64,000 bases of DNA from Pseudomonadota bacterium (GCA_018902755.1 JAHIQI010000049.1:4226-68225), one strand, 5' to 3'; counted from the first letter of the stretch, positions 1 through 8,965 are shown. Numbers and translations are program-made. The notes: a model not told the origin generated them from the sequence alone.

Positions 1-910
1 GCCGCTGGGTGCTGCCCGCCTGGGCCTGGCGCAGCTCCCGCAGCAGCTCGTGGGCCAAGGCCAGACCCTGGAGGATCTGGCCTTGGCGGGTTTGGAACAG
101 GGGCCAGTCCGAGGCCAACTGGCGCACCTGCCAAAGAGCCAGCAGGTTTTCATACACCCGCACCAGGTCCAGACCCAGGGCCAGCACCGCCTGGCTGGAG
201 CCGCCCAACTTTGCGGTCGGCAGCTCCAAGAACTGAGGTATGTCCCTGAGCCGGTGCAGGGCGGTGAGGGCTTGGCTTTTCAGCTTTTCCAGGCGCTTGG
301 GGTCCACGTCTCCCTTCGGGTAGGCCTCCTCCAGCAAGCTCCAGAGCTGATCCAGGTAATCCAGGGCCAACCCCAGGGCGGCGCTGTATATCTGGCGGGG
401 CCGTATGGGCAGCACCAGGAACTGGAAGCACCAGCACAGCCCCCCGCCCAGGGCCACCGCCGCCGCCCGCCCCAGGCCCTCGTCCAGGGGCGCCGGCTTG
501 CCCAGGGCCACCACCACCAACAGCAAAGCCCACAGGCCGCAGGCGCCGTAGGCCGGGCCCAGGGCCGCCCCCCAAAAGGCGGCAAAGGTGGCCAGGATCA
601 CGAAAACCGTGGGCAGGGCCACGCCGTCGGCGGCCAGGGTGGCCAGGGGCATGAGCAGGGCGGTGGCCAGGGTCAAGACCAGCATGGCCTTGCGGCGGGC
701 GGCCAGGGGCAGGCCCGGAGGCACCTGGCTGAGCAGGAAGGCGGACAGGGGGCCCCAGGTCATCAGGTGGGGCCAGGGTTGCAAAATGAGCAGGCTCAGA
801 ACCATGGCCGCCATGATCTTTAGGCTGCGCCGGGCCACCAGCAGGGCGGGGTAATGGGGATAGATGTATTGCCGGTAGAAGTTTTTTAGGCGCAGACCCG
901 TTCCGGCCAT
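1..910 (-). CDS. FUSC/YccS-like integral membrane protein, C-terminus cut by window edge
   Basis: The reading frame opens with ATG at 908-910 on the minus strand and stays open to base 1, so about 303 codons are visible and the C-terminus is missing. Residues about 30-167 hold five or six hydrophobic segments rich in Leu, Ala and Gly (around 30-48, 74-95, 100-118, 122-137 and 149-167). A soluble, Leu-rich helical part follows. This arrangement resembles the N-terminal half of the FUSC/YccS/aromatic acid exporter group, which are inner-membrane proteins thought to export small organic acids. The family is inferred from topology and overall look, not from a diagnostic motif. The gene is divergent from the lysoplasmalogenase gene, with 154 bp between the two starts. 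Confidence 0.6.
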   Translation of the reverse strand, partial: MAGTGLRLKNFYRQYIYPHYPALLVARRSLKIMAAMVLSLLILQPWPHLMTWGPLSAFLLSQVPPGLPLAARRKAMLVLTLATALLMPLATLAADGVALPTVFVILATFAAFWGAALGPAYGACGLWALLLVVVALGKPAPLDEGLGRAAAVALGGGLCWCFQFLVLPIRPRQIYSAALGLALDYLDQLWSLLEEAYPKGDVDPKRLEKLKSQALTALHRLRDIPQFLELPTAKLGGSSQAVLALGLDLVRVYENLLALWQVRQLASDWPLFQTRQGQILQGLALAHELLRELRQAQAGSTQR

Positions 911-1064
911 GATTCCCCCGCTTGCTCAAGGCGCGGCCCCGCGCCTGCTGGGGCCATGTTAGCGGGATGAGGGGGCCGGGGCAATCGGCTTGTGCCGGAG
1001 CGGGTTACAAACCCCGCCCGGCCGTGCTACATTGGCTCAGCGTCCGCGACCTGGGAGGGGGAAC

Positions 1065-1718
1065 ATGATCGCAACCTATTTATTGATACCCGCCGTGCTG
1101 CTCTTGATCGGCCTGATCTGGGCCGAGCGCGAACAGCGGCCCGGCCGGGTGCTGGCCTTCAAGACTCCCTTGTCGGCCTTGTTCGTGCTAAGCGCCCTGC
1201 TCACCCCCCACGCCCAGTCCCACTACTTCTATCTGGTGCTCGCCGGGCTGGTCCTGGGGCTCATCGGCGACGTGTGCCTGGCCCTCAAGGGCGACGCCCC
1301 CTTCAGGGCAGGGCTGGTTTCCTTTCTCCTGGGCCACGTGGCCTACGTGGTGGCCTTCGCCGGGCTCACCGGCCCCGGCGGCTGGTTCCGCCCCGGCTTC
1401 CTGGCCATCTGCGCGGTGAGCGGCCTGGTGTTCTTGTGGCTGCGCCCCAGCCTGGGCAAGATGCTGGTTCCGGTGCTGGCCTACGTGGTGGTCATCACCT
1501 TGATGGTGTTGGCCGCCGAGGCGGCGGTGTTCAACCTGGCCTTGCCCCGGCGGGAGGCCTGGCTCATCTTCGGCGGGGCCTTGGCCTTTTATCTCAGCGA
1601 CTTGTGCGTGGCCCGCGACCGCTTCAAGAAGCCGGGCTGGGACAACCGCCTGGTGGGCCTGCCCCTGTACTACGGGGGGCAGTTCGCCATCGCCTGGTCG
1701 GTGAGCGGCATGTTTTAA
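1065..1718 (+). CDS. YhhN/TMEM86 family lysoplasmalogenase-like membrane protein
   Basis: A 217-residue, almost wholly hydrophobic protein with about eight transmembrane segments. The family signature is visible: LIGDVCLAL near residue 71, a matching FYLSDLCVARDRF near the C-terminus, and an ending with YYGGQFAIA. YhhN/TMEM86 proteins hydrolyse the vinyl-ether bond of lysoplasmalogen; the paired Asp-containing motifs are characteristic of the family. I start at ATG 1065 because GGGAGGGGG lies directly upstream; an upstream in-frame start at 990 would add 25 unrelated residues. Anaerobic bacteria often make plasmalogens, so the enzyme role is plausible, but activity is inferred from family only. 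Confidence 0.8.
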   Translation: MIATYLLIPAVLLLIGLIWAEREQRPGRVLAFKTPLSALFVLSALLTPHAQSHYFYLVLAGLVLGLIGDVCLALKGDAPFRAGLVSFLLGHVAYVVAFAGLTGPGGWFRPGFLAICAVSGLVFLWLRPSLGKMLVPVLAYVVVITLMVLAAEAAVFNLALPRREAWLIFGGALAFYLSDLCVARDRFKKPGWDNRLVGLPLYYGGQFAIAWSVSGMF

Positions 1719-1723
1719 AATGC

Positions 1724-1751
1724 TTGACCCTCCCGGTGAGGAGGGTAAAAT
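1724..1751 (+). promoter_or_regulatory. Sigma-70-type promoter with palindromic spacer
   Basis: TTGACC at 1724-1729 and TAAAAT at 1746-1751 are separated by 16 bp, each matching consensus in five of six positions. They lie 45 bp before the TTG start at 1797. The spacer region holds an inverted repeat, ACCCTCC (1727-1733) and GGAGGGT (1740-1746), which could be an operator or a hairpin at the end of the preceding gene. Confidence 0.5.
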
Positions 1752-1796
1752 TTCAGATTAAATGTAGTTTGCCACTTCAACACCGCGAGGCCTCTT

Positions 1797-2588
1797 TTGC
1801 ATTGCGGCTTTAATAAAACCGGTCATGGTTTGCCGGTCCGCTGGCTGATGGCGGCCATGGCTCTGGCCCTGTTGGCGGGCGGCGGCTCTTGGGCGCGGGC
1901 CCAGGACGTCCCGGTGCAACTGGCCGCCAAGGCTCAGGCCTTTTATGAGCAGCGCGCCGATATGGACGTGGCCGCCAGGGCGGTTGAAGCCTTTCGCGAA
2001 ATCCTCTCCTGCACCCCCCAAGACCTGGACGCCTCCCTCAAGCAGTGCGAGCTGCTGGTGTGGATCGGGGCCCAATCCGAGTCGCCCAAGGACGAGCCCT
2101 TTTTCCGCGAAATGATCGTGGTGGCCGAGCGGGCCCGCAAGGCCCATCCCTCAGACCCCGGCCCGGTGTACTGGCTGGGTGTGGGCCAGGGCATGCTGGC
2201 CACCGTGGCCCCCATCAACGAGGCCCTTAGCTTGGTCAAGCAGGCGAGGGCCAACATGCGTCTGCTGCTGACCATGGACCCCACCTATTGCCACGGCGGG
2301 GCCGACCGGGTCTTGGGGCGCATCTACAGCAAGCTGCCCTTTTTCATCGGCGGCAGCAACGAAAAGGCCGAAGAGCACTACAAGCAGGCCATCGACCGGG
2401 GCCCCCATTACTGGCTCAACCATCTCTACCTGGCCGAGCTGTATCATCACGAGGGCGAAGACGCCAAGGCCAAACAGCTGTTGCAGCAAGTGGCCACCGG
2501 CCCCACCATCAACGGGCTGGAGCCCGAGTGCCGCCTGTGGCAGAACGTGGCCCGCAAGTACCTGGTTCGCGGGGCCTCCTTCGAATAA
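1797..2588 (+). CDS. TPR-containing exported protein, TatT-like
   Basis: A 263-residue protein with an N-terminal signal peptide (hydrophobic stretch about residues 15-30, cleavage likely after ARA) and helical tetratricopeptide-like repeats. The stretch with ADRVLGRIYSKLPFFIGG followed by a KAEEHYKQAI helix resembles TatT, the periplasmic trimeric TPR partner of some TRAP transporters. A TRAP system does occur in this window, but 17 kb away, so no partnership can be claimed. The start is a TTG with GAGG six bases upstream; no ATG is available before residue 18 of this frame. A general periplasmic TPR scaffold is the alternative. Confidence 0.6.
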   Translation: MHCGFNKTGHGLPVRWLMAAMALALLAGGGSWARAQDVPVQLAAKAQAFYEQRADMDVAARAVEAFREILSCTPQDLDASLKQCELLVWIGAQSESPKDEPFFREMIVVAERARKAHPSDPGPVYWLGVGQGMLATVAPINEALSLVKQARANMRLLLTMDPTYCHGGADRVLGRIYSKLPFFIGGSNEKAEEHYKQAIDRGPHYWLNHLYLAELYHHEGEDAKAKQLLQQVATGPTINGLEPECRLWQNVARKYLVRGASFE

Positions 2589-2657
2589 TTCTCCTGTGCT
2601 ATCCTGAAAAATCAGAAGCCCTACCGTTACCCTCAGGGGGCAGGAAAGGACGCGGCC

Positions 2658-3632
2658 ATGGCTGATCCCGCCAATGGGGACAACTGCAAGCTGGAAGAGG
2701 AACTTTCCCGCGAGCTGCACCGGGAGCTGCCCGGCGTGGTCCGGGAGCTGGTGGCCAGCTGCGGCACCCAGGAATGTTTCGAGCACATAAGCCCGGTGCC
2801 CCTGCCCAGCCAGGAGGTGGTCAAGCGCATAGTGGCCAAGGCCCGCAAGGCGCTGTTTCCCGGCTATTTCGACGGCCACAAGATAGAGCAGGTGAACCTG
2901 GAGTACCACATGGGCATGGAGCTGACCGAGCTCTATGATCTGGTGGCCGACCAGATCACCTGGGCGGTGCGCCACGACTGCTTTCGCCACGACCTGAGCT
3001 GCACCCATTGCGGCGACCGTGGCCAGCGGGCCGCCCTGGGTTTCGTGCAGGGCCTGCCCGAGATACGCCGCCTGCTTTCCCTGGACGTGCGCGCCGCTCA
3101 GGAGGGCGACCCGGCCAGCGGCGGGGTGGACGAGATTATTTTCTCCTACCCCGGCCTGTTCGCGGTCACGGTGTACCGCCTGGCCCACCTGCTGCGCCAC
3201 CTGGAGGTGCCGCTGCTGCCCCGCATGATGAGCGAGTACGCTCACGCCCAGACCGGCATCGACATCCACCCGGGGGCCGAGATAGGCAAGAGCTTCTTCA
3301 TCGACCACGGCACCGGGGTGGTTATCGGAGAGACGGCGGTGATCGGCGACCACGTGCGCCTGTACCAGGGGGTCACCCTGGGGGCCCTGTCTCTGTCCAA
3401 GAAGCAGGTGGAAAACCTGCGCGGGGCCAAGCGCCACCCCACCATCGAGGATGAGGTGATCATCTACTCCGGGGCCACCATCCTGGGCGGCCAGACCGTG
3501 GTGGGGGCGCGCAGCGTCATCGGCGGCAACGTGTGGCTTACCGAGTCGGTGCCCCCGGACACCAAGGTGTTCGTGGAAAAGCCGGAACTGGTATACGTGG
3601 GCTCCAGGCGGGCCGGAAAGGAAAATGCATGA
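2658..3632 (+). CDS. cysE: Serine O-acetyltransferase
   Basis: A 324-residue enzyme that makes O-acetylserine from serine and acetyl-CoA, the first step of cysteine synthesis. The C-terminal third is a left-handed beta-helix of hexapeptide repeats (IDIHPGAEIGKSFFIDHGTG, then VVIGETAVIGDHVRLYQGV and VIGGNVWLTESVP). The catalytic-type His lies in FIDHGTG. The N-terminal 200 residues form the helical domain of the long EpsC-like subgroup, here with an unusual CTHC motif. AGGAAAGG precedes ATG 2658. The stop codon overlaps the cysK start in an ATGA, so the two products are probably translationally coupled. Confidence 0.93.
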   Translation: MADPANGDNCKLEEELSRELHRELPGVVRELVASCGTQECFEHISPVPLPSQEVVKRIVAKARKALFPGYFDGHKIEQVNLEYHMGMELTELYDLVADQITWAVRHDCFRHDLSCTHCGDRGQRAALGFVQGLPEIRRLLSLDVRAAQEGDPASGGVDEIIFSYPGLFAVTVYRLAHLLRHLEVPLLPRMMSEYAHAQTGIDIHPGAEIGKSFFIDHGTGVVIGETAVIGDHVRLYQGVTLGALSLSKKQVENLRGAKRHPTIEDEVIIYSGATILGGQTVVGARSVIGGNVWLTESVPPDTKVFVEKPELVYVGSRRAGKENA

Positions 3633-4561
3633 CCACCAACATCAACCCCGACGTCATCCGCGTGGTGGGAGGCACCCCTCTGGTGCTCCTCGGCGAAAAC
3701 TGTCTGGAGGGCATGGTGGCCCCGGTGGTGGCCAAGCTGGAGTACCAGAACCCCCTGGGCTCGGTGAAGGATCGCATCGCGGTGTCCATGATCGGCGCGG
3801 CCGAGGTCGAGGGCAAGATAGACCGCGACACCCTCATCGTGGAGCCCACCAGCGGCAACACCGGCATCGGCCTGGCCTTTGTCTGCGCGGTCAAAAAATA
3901 CCGCCTGCTTCTGACCATGCCCGAGTCCATGAGTATAGAGCGGCGCAAGCTGCTCAAACACCTGGGGGCCGAGCTGGTGCTCACCCCGGCGGCGGGGGGC
4001 ATGAAGGGGGCCATCGACAAGGCCAAGGAGATTTTGGCCGAGAGCCCCAAGGCGTTCATGCCCAACCAGTTCGCCAACCCGGCCAACCCGGCCATCCACC
4101 GCAACACCACCGGGCCCGAGATCTGGCGCGACACCGGCGGGGCGGTGGACATCCTGGTGTGCGGGGTGGGCACCGGGGGCACCATCACCGGGGCGGGGGA
4201 GTATCTCAAGAGCCAAAAGCCCGGTCTCAAGGCGGTGGCCGTGGAGCCCGCCGACAGCCCGGTGCTGAGCGGCGGCAAGCCCGGCCCCCACAAGATCCAG
4301 GGCATCGGGGCGGGGTTCGTGCCCGAGGTGCTAAACCGCGAGATCATCGACGAGGTGATCGCCGTGACCAACGACCAGGCCATGGACACCGCCCGCCTGC
4401 TGGCCCGTCAGGAGGGCCTGTTGTGCGGCATCAGCTCCGGGGCGGCCACCTGGGCCGCCTGGCAGCTCTCGCGGCGGCCGGAAAACGTGGGCAAGACCAT
4501 AGTGGTGGTGCTGCCCAGCACTGGTGAGCGGTATCAGTCCACCGAGCTTTTCGCTGGCTGA
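3629..4561 (+). CDS. cysK: Cysteine synthase (O-acetylserine sulfhydrylase)
   Basis: A 310-residue pyridoxal-phosphate enzyme that joins sulfide to O-acetylserine. The PLP lysine lies in NPLGSVKDRIA, the substrate loop is PTSGNTGIGLA, and the phosphate-binding glycine loop is GVGTGGTITGAGEYL. ISSGAA near the end binds the pyridine nitrogen. The ATG at 3629 overlaps the cysE TGA by four bases. Another ATG at 3625 is in the cysE frame and is not the start. CysE and CysK are known to form the cysteine synthase complex, which fits the tight coupling. A strong intrinsic terminator follows. Confidence 0.95.
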   Translation: MTTNINPDVIRVVGGTPLVLLGENCLEGMVAPVVAKLEYQNPLGSVKDRIAVSMIGAAEVEGKIDRDTLIVEPTSGNTGIGLAFVCAVKKYRLLLTMPESMSIERRKLLKHLGAELVLTPAAGGMKGAIDKAKEILAESPKAFMPNQFANPANPAIHRNTTGPEIWRDTGGAVDILVCGVGTGGTITGAGEYLKSQKPGLKAVAVEPADSPVLSGGKPGPHKIQGIGAGFVPEVLNREIIDEVIAVTNDQAMDTARLLARQEGLLCGISSGAATWAAWQLSRRPENVGKTIVVVLPSTGERYQSTELFAG

Positions 4562-4612
4562 GGGGCGTAAACCGCCTTCGCCGGGAAGGTGACGACATAT
4601 TCAGCCGCTTTA

Positions 4613-4649
4613 GGGCCCGCCCCCCATACGGGGCGGGCCCTTACTTTTT
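4613..4649 (+). terminator. Rho-independent terminator after cysEK
   Basis: A GC-rich stem (GGGCCCGCCCC paired with CGGGGCGGGCCC, 4613-4640) is followed by a T-rich stretch TTACTTTTT. It lies 50 bp after the cysK stop. Confidence 0.85.
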
Positions 4650-4746
4650 GCTCCGTGGCTTCCCGGCCTGTGGGCATGGCCCCCAAAACATGCTAAAAGG
4701 GATAACCTGGTGTTATGCCGGTGAACCTTTAGGGAGCTGTCAACTT

Positions 4747-5400
4747 ATGCGCGCTTTGTCCATCGCCGGTCTAGGCCTGGCCCTGCTCACTCTCATGGCC
4801 ACTCTTTTCGGTTGCGGCGGCGGCCCCAGCGCGGCGGAGTATTACCGCGACGAGTCCACCATGGCCCTGGACACTTTCCCCAATGCGGCCATGACCTACG
4901 GGACCGGGCTCAACCAGTGGAGCTACACCAGCAGCGCCGGAGGCGGCAGCAGCAGCGGCGGCGGTGGCGGCAACATCAAGGTGCAACTGCGCATCGACAC
5001 CGACCGTACCTTCTCCTTTGAGCTCAAGCTAAAGAACGAGACCGGCGGGACCATCACCATCGACTGGGCCAACACTTATTACGTGAACACCCAGGGCTAC
5101 AAGTACCACGTGGCTCACCAGGGCGTGCCTCTCTGGTCGCCGCTGAGCAAGCTCCGGCCCACCCAGGTTGGCCCCGGCCAGACCATCGAGGACGACCTGC
5201 AACCGGCCCGAGATCTCAAGCGCGACGGCCAGTGGCTTCTGGCCCCGCTCACCGACGCCCAGATCGCCCAGGGCGACTGGCCCAACCAGCTAACCATCCT
5301 GATGCCCATCATCAGCAACGGGGTTAAGACGGTGCACCGCTACACCATGGACATCGACGCCCTGGACCCCATGGATGGTTGGGGGCCTTGGCTCTACTAG
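4747..5400 (+). CDS. Predicted lipoprotein, function unknown
   Basis: A 217-residue protein with a lipoprotein signal: MRAL start, a hydrophobic core, and lipobox LFGC with Cys at about residue 23. Residues about 62-78 are a Gly/Ser low-complexity linker, followed by a beta-rich domain (KVQLRIDTDRTFSFELKL and ETGGTITIDWANTYYVN). I chose ATG 4747 because it starts the signal peptide and has TAGGGAG upstream; a longer frame begins at 4648 but its added residues do not resemble a protein start. A second lipoprotein follows after 13 bp, so the two probably act together in the envelope. I do not recognise the family. Confidence 0.7.
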   Translation: MRALSIAGLGLALLTLMATLFGCGGGPSAAEYYRDESTMALDTFPNAAMTYGTGLNQWSYTSSAGGGSSSGGGGGNIKVQLRIDTDRTFSFELKLKNETGGTITIDWANTYYVNTQGYKYHVAHQGVPLWSPLSKLRPTQVGPGQTIEDDLQPARDLKRDGQWLLAPLTDAQIAQGDWPNQLTILMPIISNGVKTVHRYTMDIDALDPMDGWGPWLY

Positions 5401-5413
5401 GATCTTCTTGCCC

Positions 5414-5977
5414 ATGGTCCGCCGCGCTCTGATACGGGGCGCGGCGGCCGGGCTGCTCTTGCTGCTGGCCCTGGCCGCCGCCTGCGCCAATATGGGCGCG
5501 GCCGACCCCGGCCCGGACCCGGCCCGGGTGCGGGTGCTGGTGGACCTCAAACAAGACCGCAGCCTTTTCAACGTTTTCGACGAAACCACCCCCTACACCA
5601 GCTGGGACTGGGGCCTGTACCTGGTCCAGGGCGGGCGCAACGTGCCCCTGCGGCCGGACCCACCCCAGGAGCTCAAGGTGATCCGCGCTCCCCGCCTGGT
5701 GCGCGACACGGTGTTCCTGGCCCCGCCGGGCAAGCACACCCTGCGGCTCATCGTGCAGGGCAGCGTGGGAGTGCGCGAGGGGCGCATCTACTGGCCCATC
5801 ACCACGGTGTTGGTCAATCAAACCTTTGATCTGGAACTAAAGCCCGGGGGGAAAGCCACCCTGCGGCCCACCGAAGTGCACAGCAACGATCGGGGAAACC
5901 TGATCGATCCTTACAGCGTGCCAGCGAAAAACAGCGCTAAGCCCCTTTGCTGGAGCCTGTTCGGTCCATCGGCATGA
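5414..5977 (+). CDS. Predicted lipoprotein, function unknown
   Basis: A 187-residue protein with signal MVRRALIRG, a long hydrophobic core and lipobox LAAAC. After the Cys it reads as a single beta-sandwich-like domain (RVRVLVDLKQDRSLFNVF, then a repeated pattern of short strands). It begins 13 bp after the preceding lipoprotein gene and probably shares its transcript. The tail (SVPAKNSAKPLCWSLFGPSA) looks unlike the rest and runs up to a dispersed repeat at 5990, so the original C-terminus may have been altered. No recognisable family. Confidence 0.65.
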   Translation: MVRRALIRGAAAGLLLLLALAAACANMGAADPGPDPARVRVLVDLKQDRSLFNVFDETTPYTSWDWGLYLVQGGRNVPLRPDPPQELKVIRAPRLVRDTVFLAPPGKHTLRLIVQGSVGVREGRIYWPITTVLVNQTFDLELKPGGKATLRPTEVHSNDRGNLIDPYSVPAKNSAKPLCWSLFGPSA

Positions 5978-5989
5978 TGCGCAAATCAC

Positions 5990-6027
5990 ACCGGCAACGC
6001 AGTATGCCGGCGTCTGGCGAAGCCGGT
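5990..6027 (-). repeat. Fragment of dispersed intergenic repeat (copy 1)
   Basis: Read on the minus strand this begins CCGGCTTCGCCAG and contains GGCATACTGCGTTGCCGG. These are the first about 38 bases of the repeat family seen in fuller form at 12347, 26739, 28779, 30448, 40656 and 44424. The rest of the element is absent here. Confidence 0.7.
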
Positions 6028-6029
6028 AA

Positions 6030-7346
6030 TTAGCGCGAGGCCACCCGGCTGTTGGCAAGCGGCCGACCTATGGCCCGCTCCAGGGCGGCGAAGGCCTGCA
6101 GGTAGTTGTAGCGGGCCCGGACCACCGCGCTGCGGGCGTCGAACAGGCTCACCTGGGCGTCGGTGAACTCGATGGCGTTGCCCACCCCCGCGTCGTAGCG
6201 CCCCTGGGCCAGGCGGAAGTTCTCCTCCGCGTTTATGCGCGCCGTCTCGGCCACCTCGATGCGCTCGGCCGATTCCCTGAGCACCAGCCAGGCCTGCTCC
6301 ACCTCCTGGGAGATGGCCAGCTCCAGCTCCTTGAACTGGGCCTGGCGCTGGCGCACCTGGGCCTGGTACTCGCTCACCTGGCCCTTGGTGAGGAAGCCGG
6401 AGAACAAGGGCCAGGTCAGGGACACCCCGGCGCTCCAGCCCTTGTCCAGGGGGAAGTCGGCGTTGGCCAGCTCATAGTCCGCCCCGGCGTCGAAGCTGGG
6501 CCAGAAGCCGCCCTTGGCCGAGGTGAGGCGTCCCTCGGCGGCCTGGATGCCCGCCTGCAGGCTGGCCGCCTCGGGCCGCTGCTTCAGGGCCTCGGCCACC
6601 AGGGGCTCCAGCTTGGTCGGCAGGGGAGGGCTCACCGTTATGTCGGCCAGGGTGTAGTCGCCGGGATAAGGCCGCTTGCCCATCACCTTTTCCAGGGCCA
6701 CCCGCGCCCGGCGGCGGTTGTATTGGGCGGTGATCAGGGCCAGGCGGGCGTTGGCCAAATCCACCTGGGCCCTGGTCACGTCGATCTTGGGCCTCAGGCC
6801 GGTGTTGTAATAGCCCTTGGCCTGCTCCACGTGCTTGGCCTGGGAGGCCAGGGTCTTTTGGGCCACGTCGACCAGGTGCTGGTTCTTGAGCACCTCGAAG
6901 TACTGGGCCTTGACCTCCAGGACCACCTTTTCCCGCTGGGTGACCAGATCGTGGCGGGTGGCGCTGAGCTCCTGCTTGCTGGCCTCCACTTTGCCCCCGG
7001 TCTGGCCGAAGTCGTAGATCTTCTGGGTCACGGCCAGGTCGGTCTCGTAATAGTTGTAAAGGTTGCTGCTGGAGCCTTCCAGGGCGGCGATGCGCGAGGA
7101 TTCGCTGTAGTTGCGGCTGTAGCCCGCCGAGCCGGTGAGCTGTGGCCACCAGCGGGAGCTGGTCTGGGTCAGGCGACCTTCGGCCTGGGCCACCCCCTGG
7201 CGGGAGGCCTCCAGGGTGGGGTTCTCCTTAAGGGCCAGGGACACCGCCCCGCTGAGGGTCAGCTCCCGCTCCGCCCCTGCCGCAGGAAAAGCCGCCAAGG
7301 CCATCAGGCCCGCCAGCAATATCGCCCAGCACCGCACCCCAATCAT
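6030..7346 (-). CDS. TolC-family outer membrane channel protein
   Basis: A 438-residue outer-membrane efflux protein with a signal peptide ending AAGA. It has the two-fold repeat of the family: each half opens with a Leu/Ala-rich amphipathic helix (LSLAVSLALKENPTLEA-like first, then LVAEALKQRPEAASLQAGI) and ends with long heptad-rich helices such as LELAISQEVEQAWLVLRES. The C-terminal AFAALERAIGRPL is typical. TolC-type trimers span the outer membrane and connect to inner-membrane pumps. No membrane-fusion protein or pump gene is adjacent. The start is the ATG at 7344-7346 before a clear signal sequence. Confidence 0.88.
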   Translation of the reverse strand: MIGVRCWAILLAGLMALAAFPAAGAERELTLSGAVSLALKENPTLEASRQGVAQAEGRLTQTSSRWWPQLTGSAGYSRNYSESSRIAALEGSSSNLYNYYETDLAVTQKIYDFGQTGGKVEASKQELSATRHDLVTQREKVVLEVKAQYFEVLKNQHLVDVAQKTLASQAKHVEQAKGYYNTGLRPKIDVTRAQVDLANARLALITAQYNRRRARVALEKVMGKRPYPGDYTLADITVSPPLPTKLEPLVAEALKQRPEAASLQAGIQAAEGRLTSAKGGFWPSFDAGADYELANADFPLDKGWSAGVSLTWPLFSGFLTKGQVSEYQAQVRQRQAQFKELELAISQEVEQAWLVLRESAERIEVAETARINAEENFRLAQGRYDAGVGNAIEFTDAQVSLFDARSAVVRARYNYLQAFAALERAIGRPLANSRVASR

Positions 7347-7417
7347 CAGCCGACCTCCCGGCCCGAAGCGGACCGCTCTTGTGTTGGGCTAAAGCTTAGT
7401 TGTACGGAGGAATAAGG

Positions 7418-8965
7418 TCAATGGGGCGCGGGCAAATGACAGGCCATGGGATCGCTGGGGTCGAAGGGCTGGGCCGGGCCGCCGGGCGGGGCCCCCGCCG
7501 TCCGGGCCAGGCCGGGCAGCATACCCTGGAACACCCAGTGGTGCAGGGGCCACACCCCGTACCAATAGGCCAGGCCTGCGATACCATTGGGTAAAAAGCT
7601 GGCCACCATGCGCGCCTCGCAGGCCGCCTCCCCCTGGGGGGTCAGGGTGATCTCCAGGGTCGCCTGTCCCGGCAGCTTCATCTGGGCCAGGAGGAGTAGC
7701 CGCCGGGGAGGCTCCACGGCCAGCACCCGCCAGAAATCCAGGGCCTCGCCCGCCCTGATCTCCCCGGCGCTGCGCCGTCCCCGGCCCAGGCCCACCCCGC
7801 CCATCAGCTTGTCCAGGACCCCGCGCACCCTCCACAGCCAGGTTTGGTAGTACCAGCCCCGGCGGCCCCCCACCCCGGCCAGATGGGGCCACACCGTTTC
7901 CACCGGCAGGGGCATGCCCAGGCGGTAGCCCGCCCTGAGCACCGTGCCCCCGGCATAGGGGGCGTCGCCGCAGGTGACCCACTCGGGTGGGCTCAGCTCG
8001 CCCGCGTCCATCCAGCAGCTCTCCACCTGGTCCTGGGCCAGGCGCTCCAGGGCGGTGCGGATGGCCTGGCGGCAGGTGACCAGCTCCTGGGGGATGATCT
8101 CGCGGATGCGGTTGTCGCCACAGATCACCGTGTTGCGCAGGCCCTCGGCCAGGGGGCGGCCCAGGCTGGCGGGCACCGGGGTGACCAGGTGAATCCAATA
8201 GCTGCTCAGGCGGGGGCTGAACACCGGCACCGGGATGATGATGCGCGGGGGCAGGCCCGCCTCCTGGGCGAATATCTGGAACAGCTCGGCGTAGGTGTGG
8301 ATGTCCGGGCCGCCGATGTCGTAGGTCTGTCCCGCCACCTCGTCGTGCTCCAAACAGCCCAAGAGATAGCCCAGTACGTTACTGATGGCGATGGGCTGGC
8401 AGCGGCTGTGCACCCAGCGGGGGGTGATCATCACCGGCAGGCGCTCGCCCAGGTAGCGCAGCAGCTCGAAGGAGGCGCTACCCGCCCCCAGGATCATGGC
8501 CGCCCGGAGCCAGGTGCAGGGCGCATCGCCGCTTTGCAGGATGTGCCCCACCTCGGCCCGAGAGCGCAGATGGTGGCTGATGTTGGGGTCGTCGGGCACC
8601 AGGCCGCCCAGGTAGATGAGCCGCTCCACCCCGGCGGCGGCCGCGGCCAGGGACATGTTCATGGCCGCCTGGCGGTCGGCGGCGGCGAAGTCCTTGGTGC
8701 CGGGGTTCATGGAGTGCACCAGATAAAAGGCGGCCCAGCAGCCCTTCATGCCCTTGGCCAGGGACAGGGAATCCTTTACGTCGCCCGGCACCAGCTCGCA
8801 GTTTGGATGGGAAGCCCAGGGGCGGCAGGCGAGCTTGTCCAGGGAGCGGCCCATGGCCCGCACCCGGTGGCCGGCGGCCAACAGGCGGGGCACCAGGCGG
8901 CCGCCAACGTAGCCGGTGGCGCCCAAAACCAGGACCGGTTCGGCGCGTCTGGCTTGGTGGTTCAT
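7418..8965 (-). CDS. SDR-family epimerase with C-terminal DUF2867 domain
   Basis: A 515-residue fusion. The N-terminal half is an atypical short-chain dehydrogenase with the dinucleotide-binding motif VLGATGYVGGRLVPRLL near residue 12 and a YLGGLVP strand. The C-terminal half (from about residue 330) has DUF2867-like features (GWYYQTWLWRVRGVLDKL and LAYWYGVWPLHHWVF). In this family the domain pair is commonly annotated as an NAD(P)-binding membrane-associated oxidoreductase of unknown substrate. Start ATG 8965 follows GGGAGGAG; a longer open frame upstream overlaps rubrerythrin coding sequence and has no such site. Transcribed in the same direction as rubrerythrin, 95 bp downstream. Confidence 0.8.
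   Translation of the reverse strand: MNHQARRAEPVLVLGATGYVGGRLVPRLLAAGHRVRAMGRSLDKLACRPWASHPNCELVPGDVKDSLSLAKGMKGCWAAFYLVHSMNPGTKDFAAADRQAAMNMSLAAAAAGVERLIYLGGLVPDDPNISHHLRSRAEVGHILQSGDAPCTWLRAAMILGAGSASFELLRYLGERLPVMITPRWVHSRCQPIAISNVLGYLLGCLEHDEVAGQTYDIGGPDIHTYAELFQIFAQEAGLPPRIIIPVPVFSPRLSSYWIHLVTPVPASLGRPLAEGLRNTVICGDNRIREIIPQELVTCRQAIRTALERLAQDQVESCWMDAGELSPPEWVTCGDAPYAGGTVLRAGYRLGMPLPVETVWPHLAGVGGRRGWYYQTWLWRVRGVLDKLMGGVGLGRGRRSAGEIRAGEALDFWRVLAVEPPRRLLLLAQMKLPGQATLEITLTPQGEAACEARMVASFLPNGIAGLAYWYGVWPLHHWVFQGMLPGLARTAGAPPGGPAQPFDPSDPMACHLPAPH

Noticed and set aside
2151..3437. A long minus-strand open frame (428 codons) opposite cysE and the TPR gene
   Set aside because: It is an artefact of GC-rich codon use; the plus strand encodes clear cysE motifs here and the minus frame gives low-complexity Gly/His/Val sequence without a domain.
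3625..3627. ATG at 3625 as the start of cysK
   Set aside because: It lies in the cysE frame; the cysK frame begins at ATG 3629.
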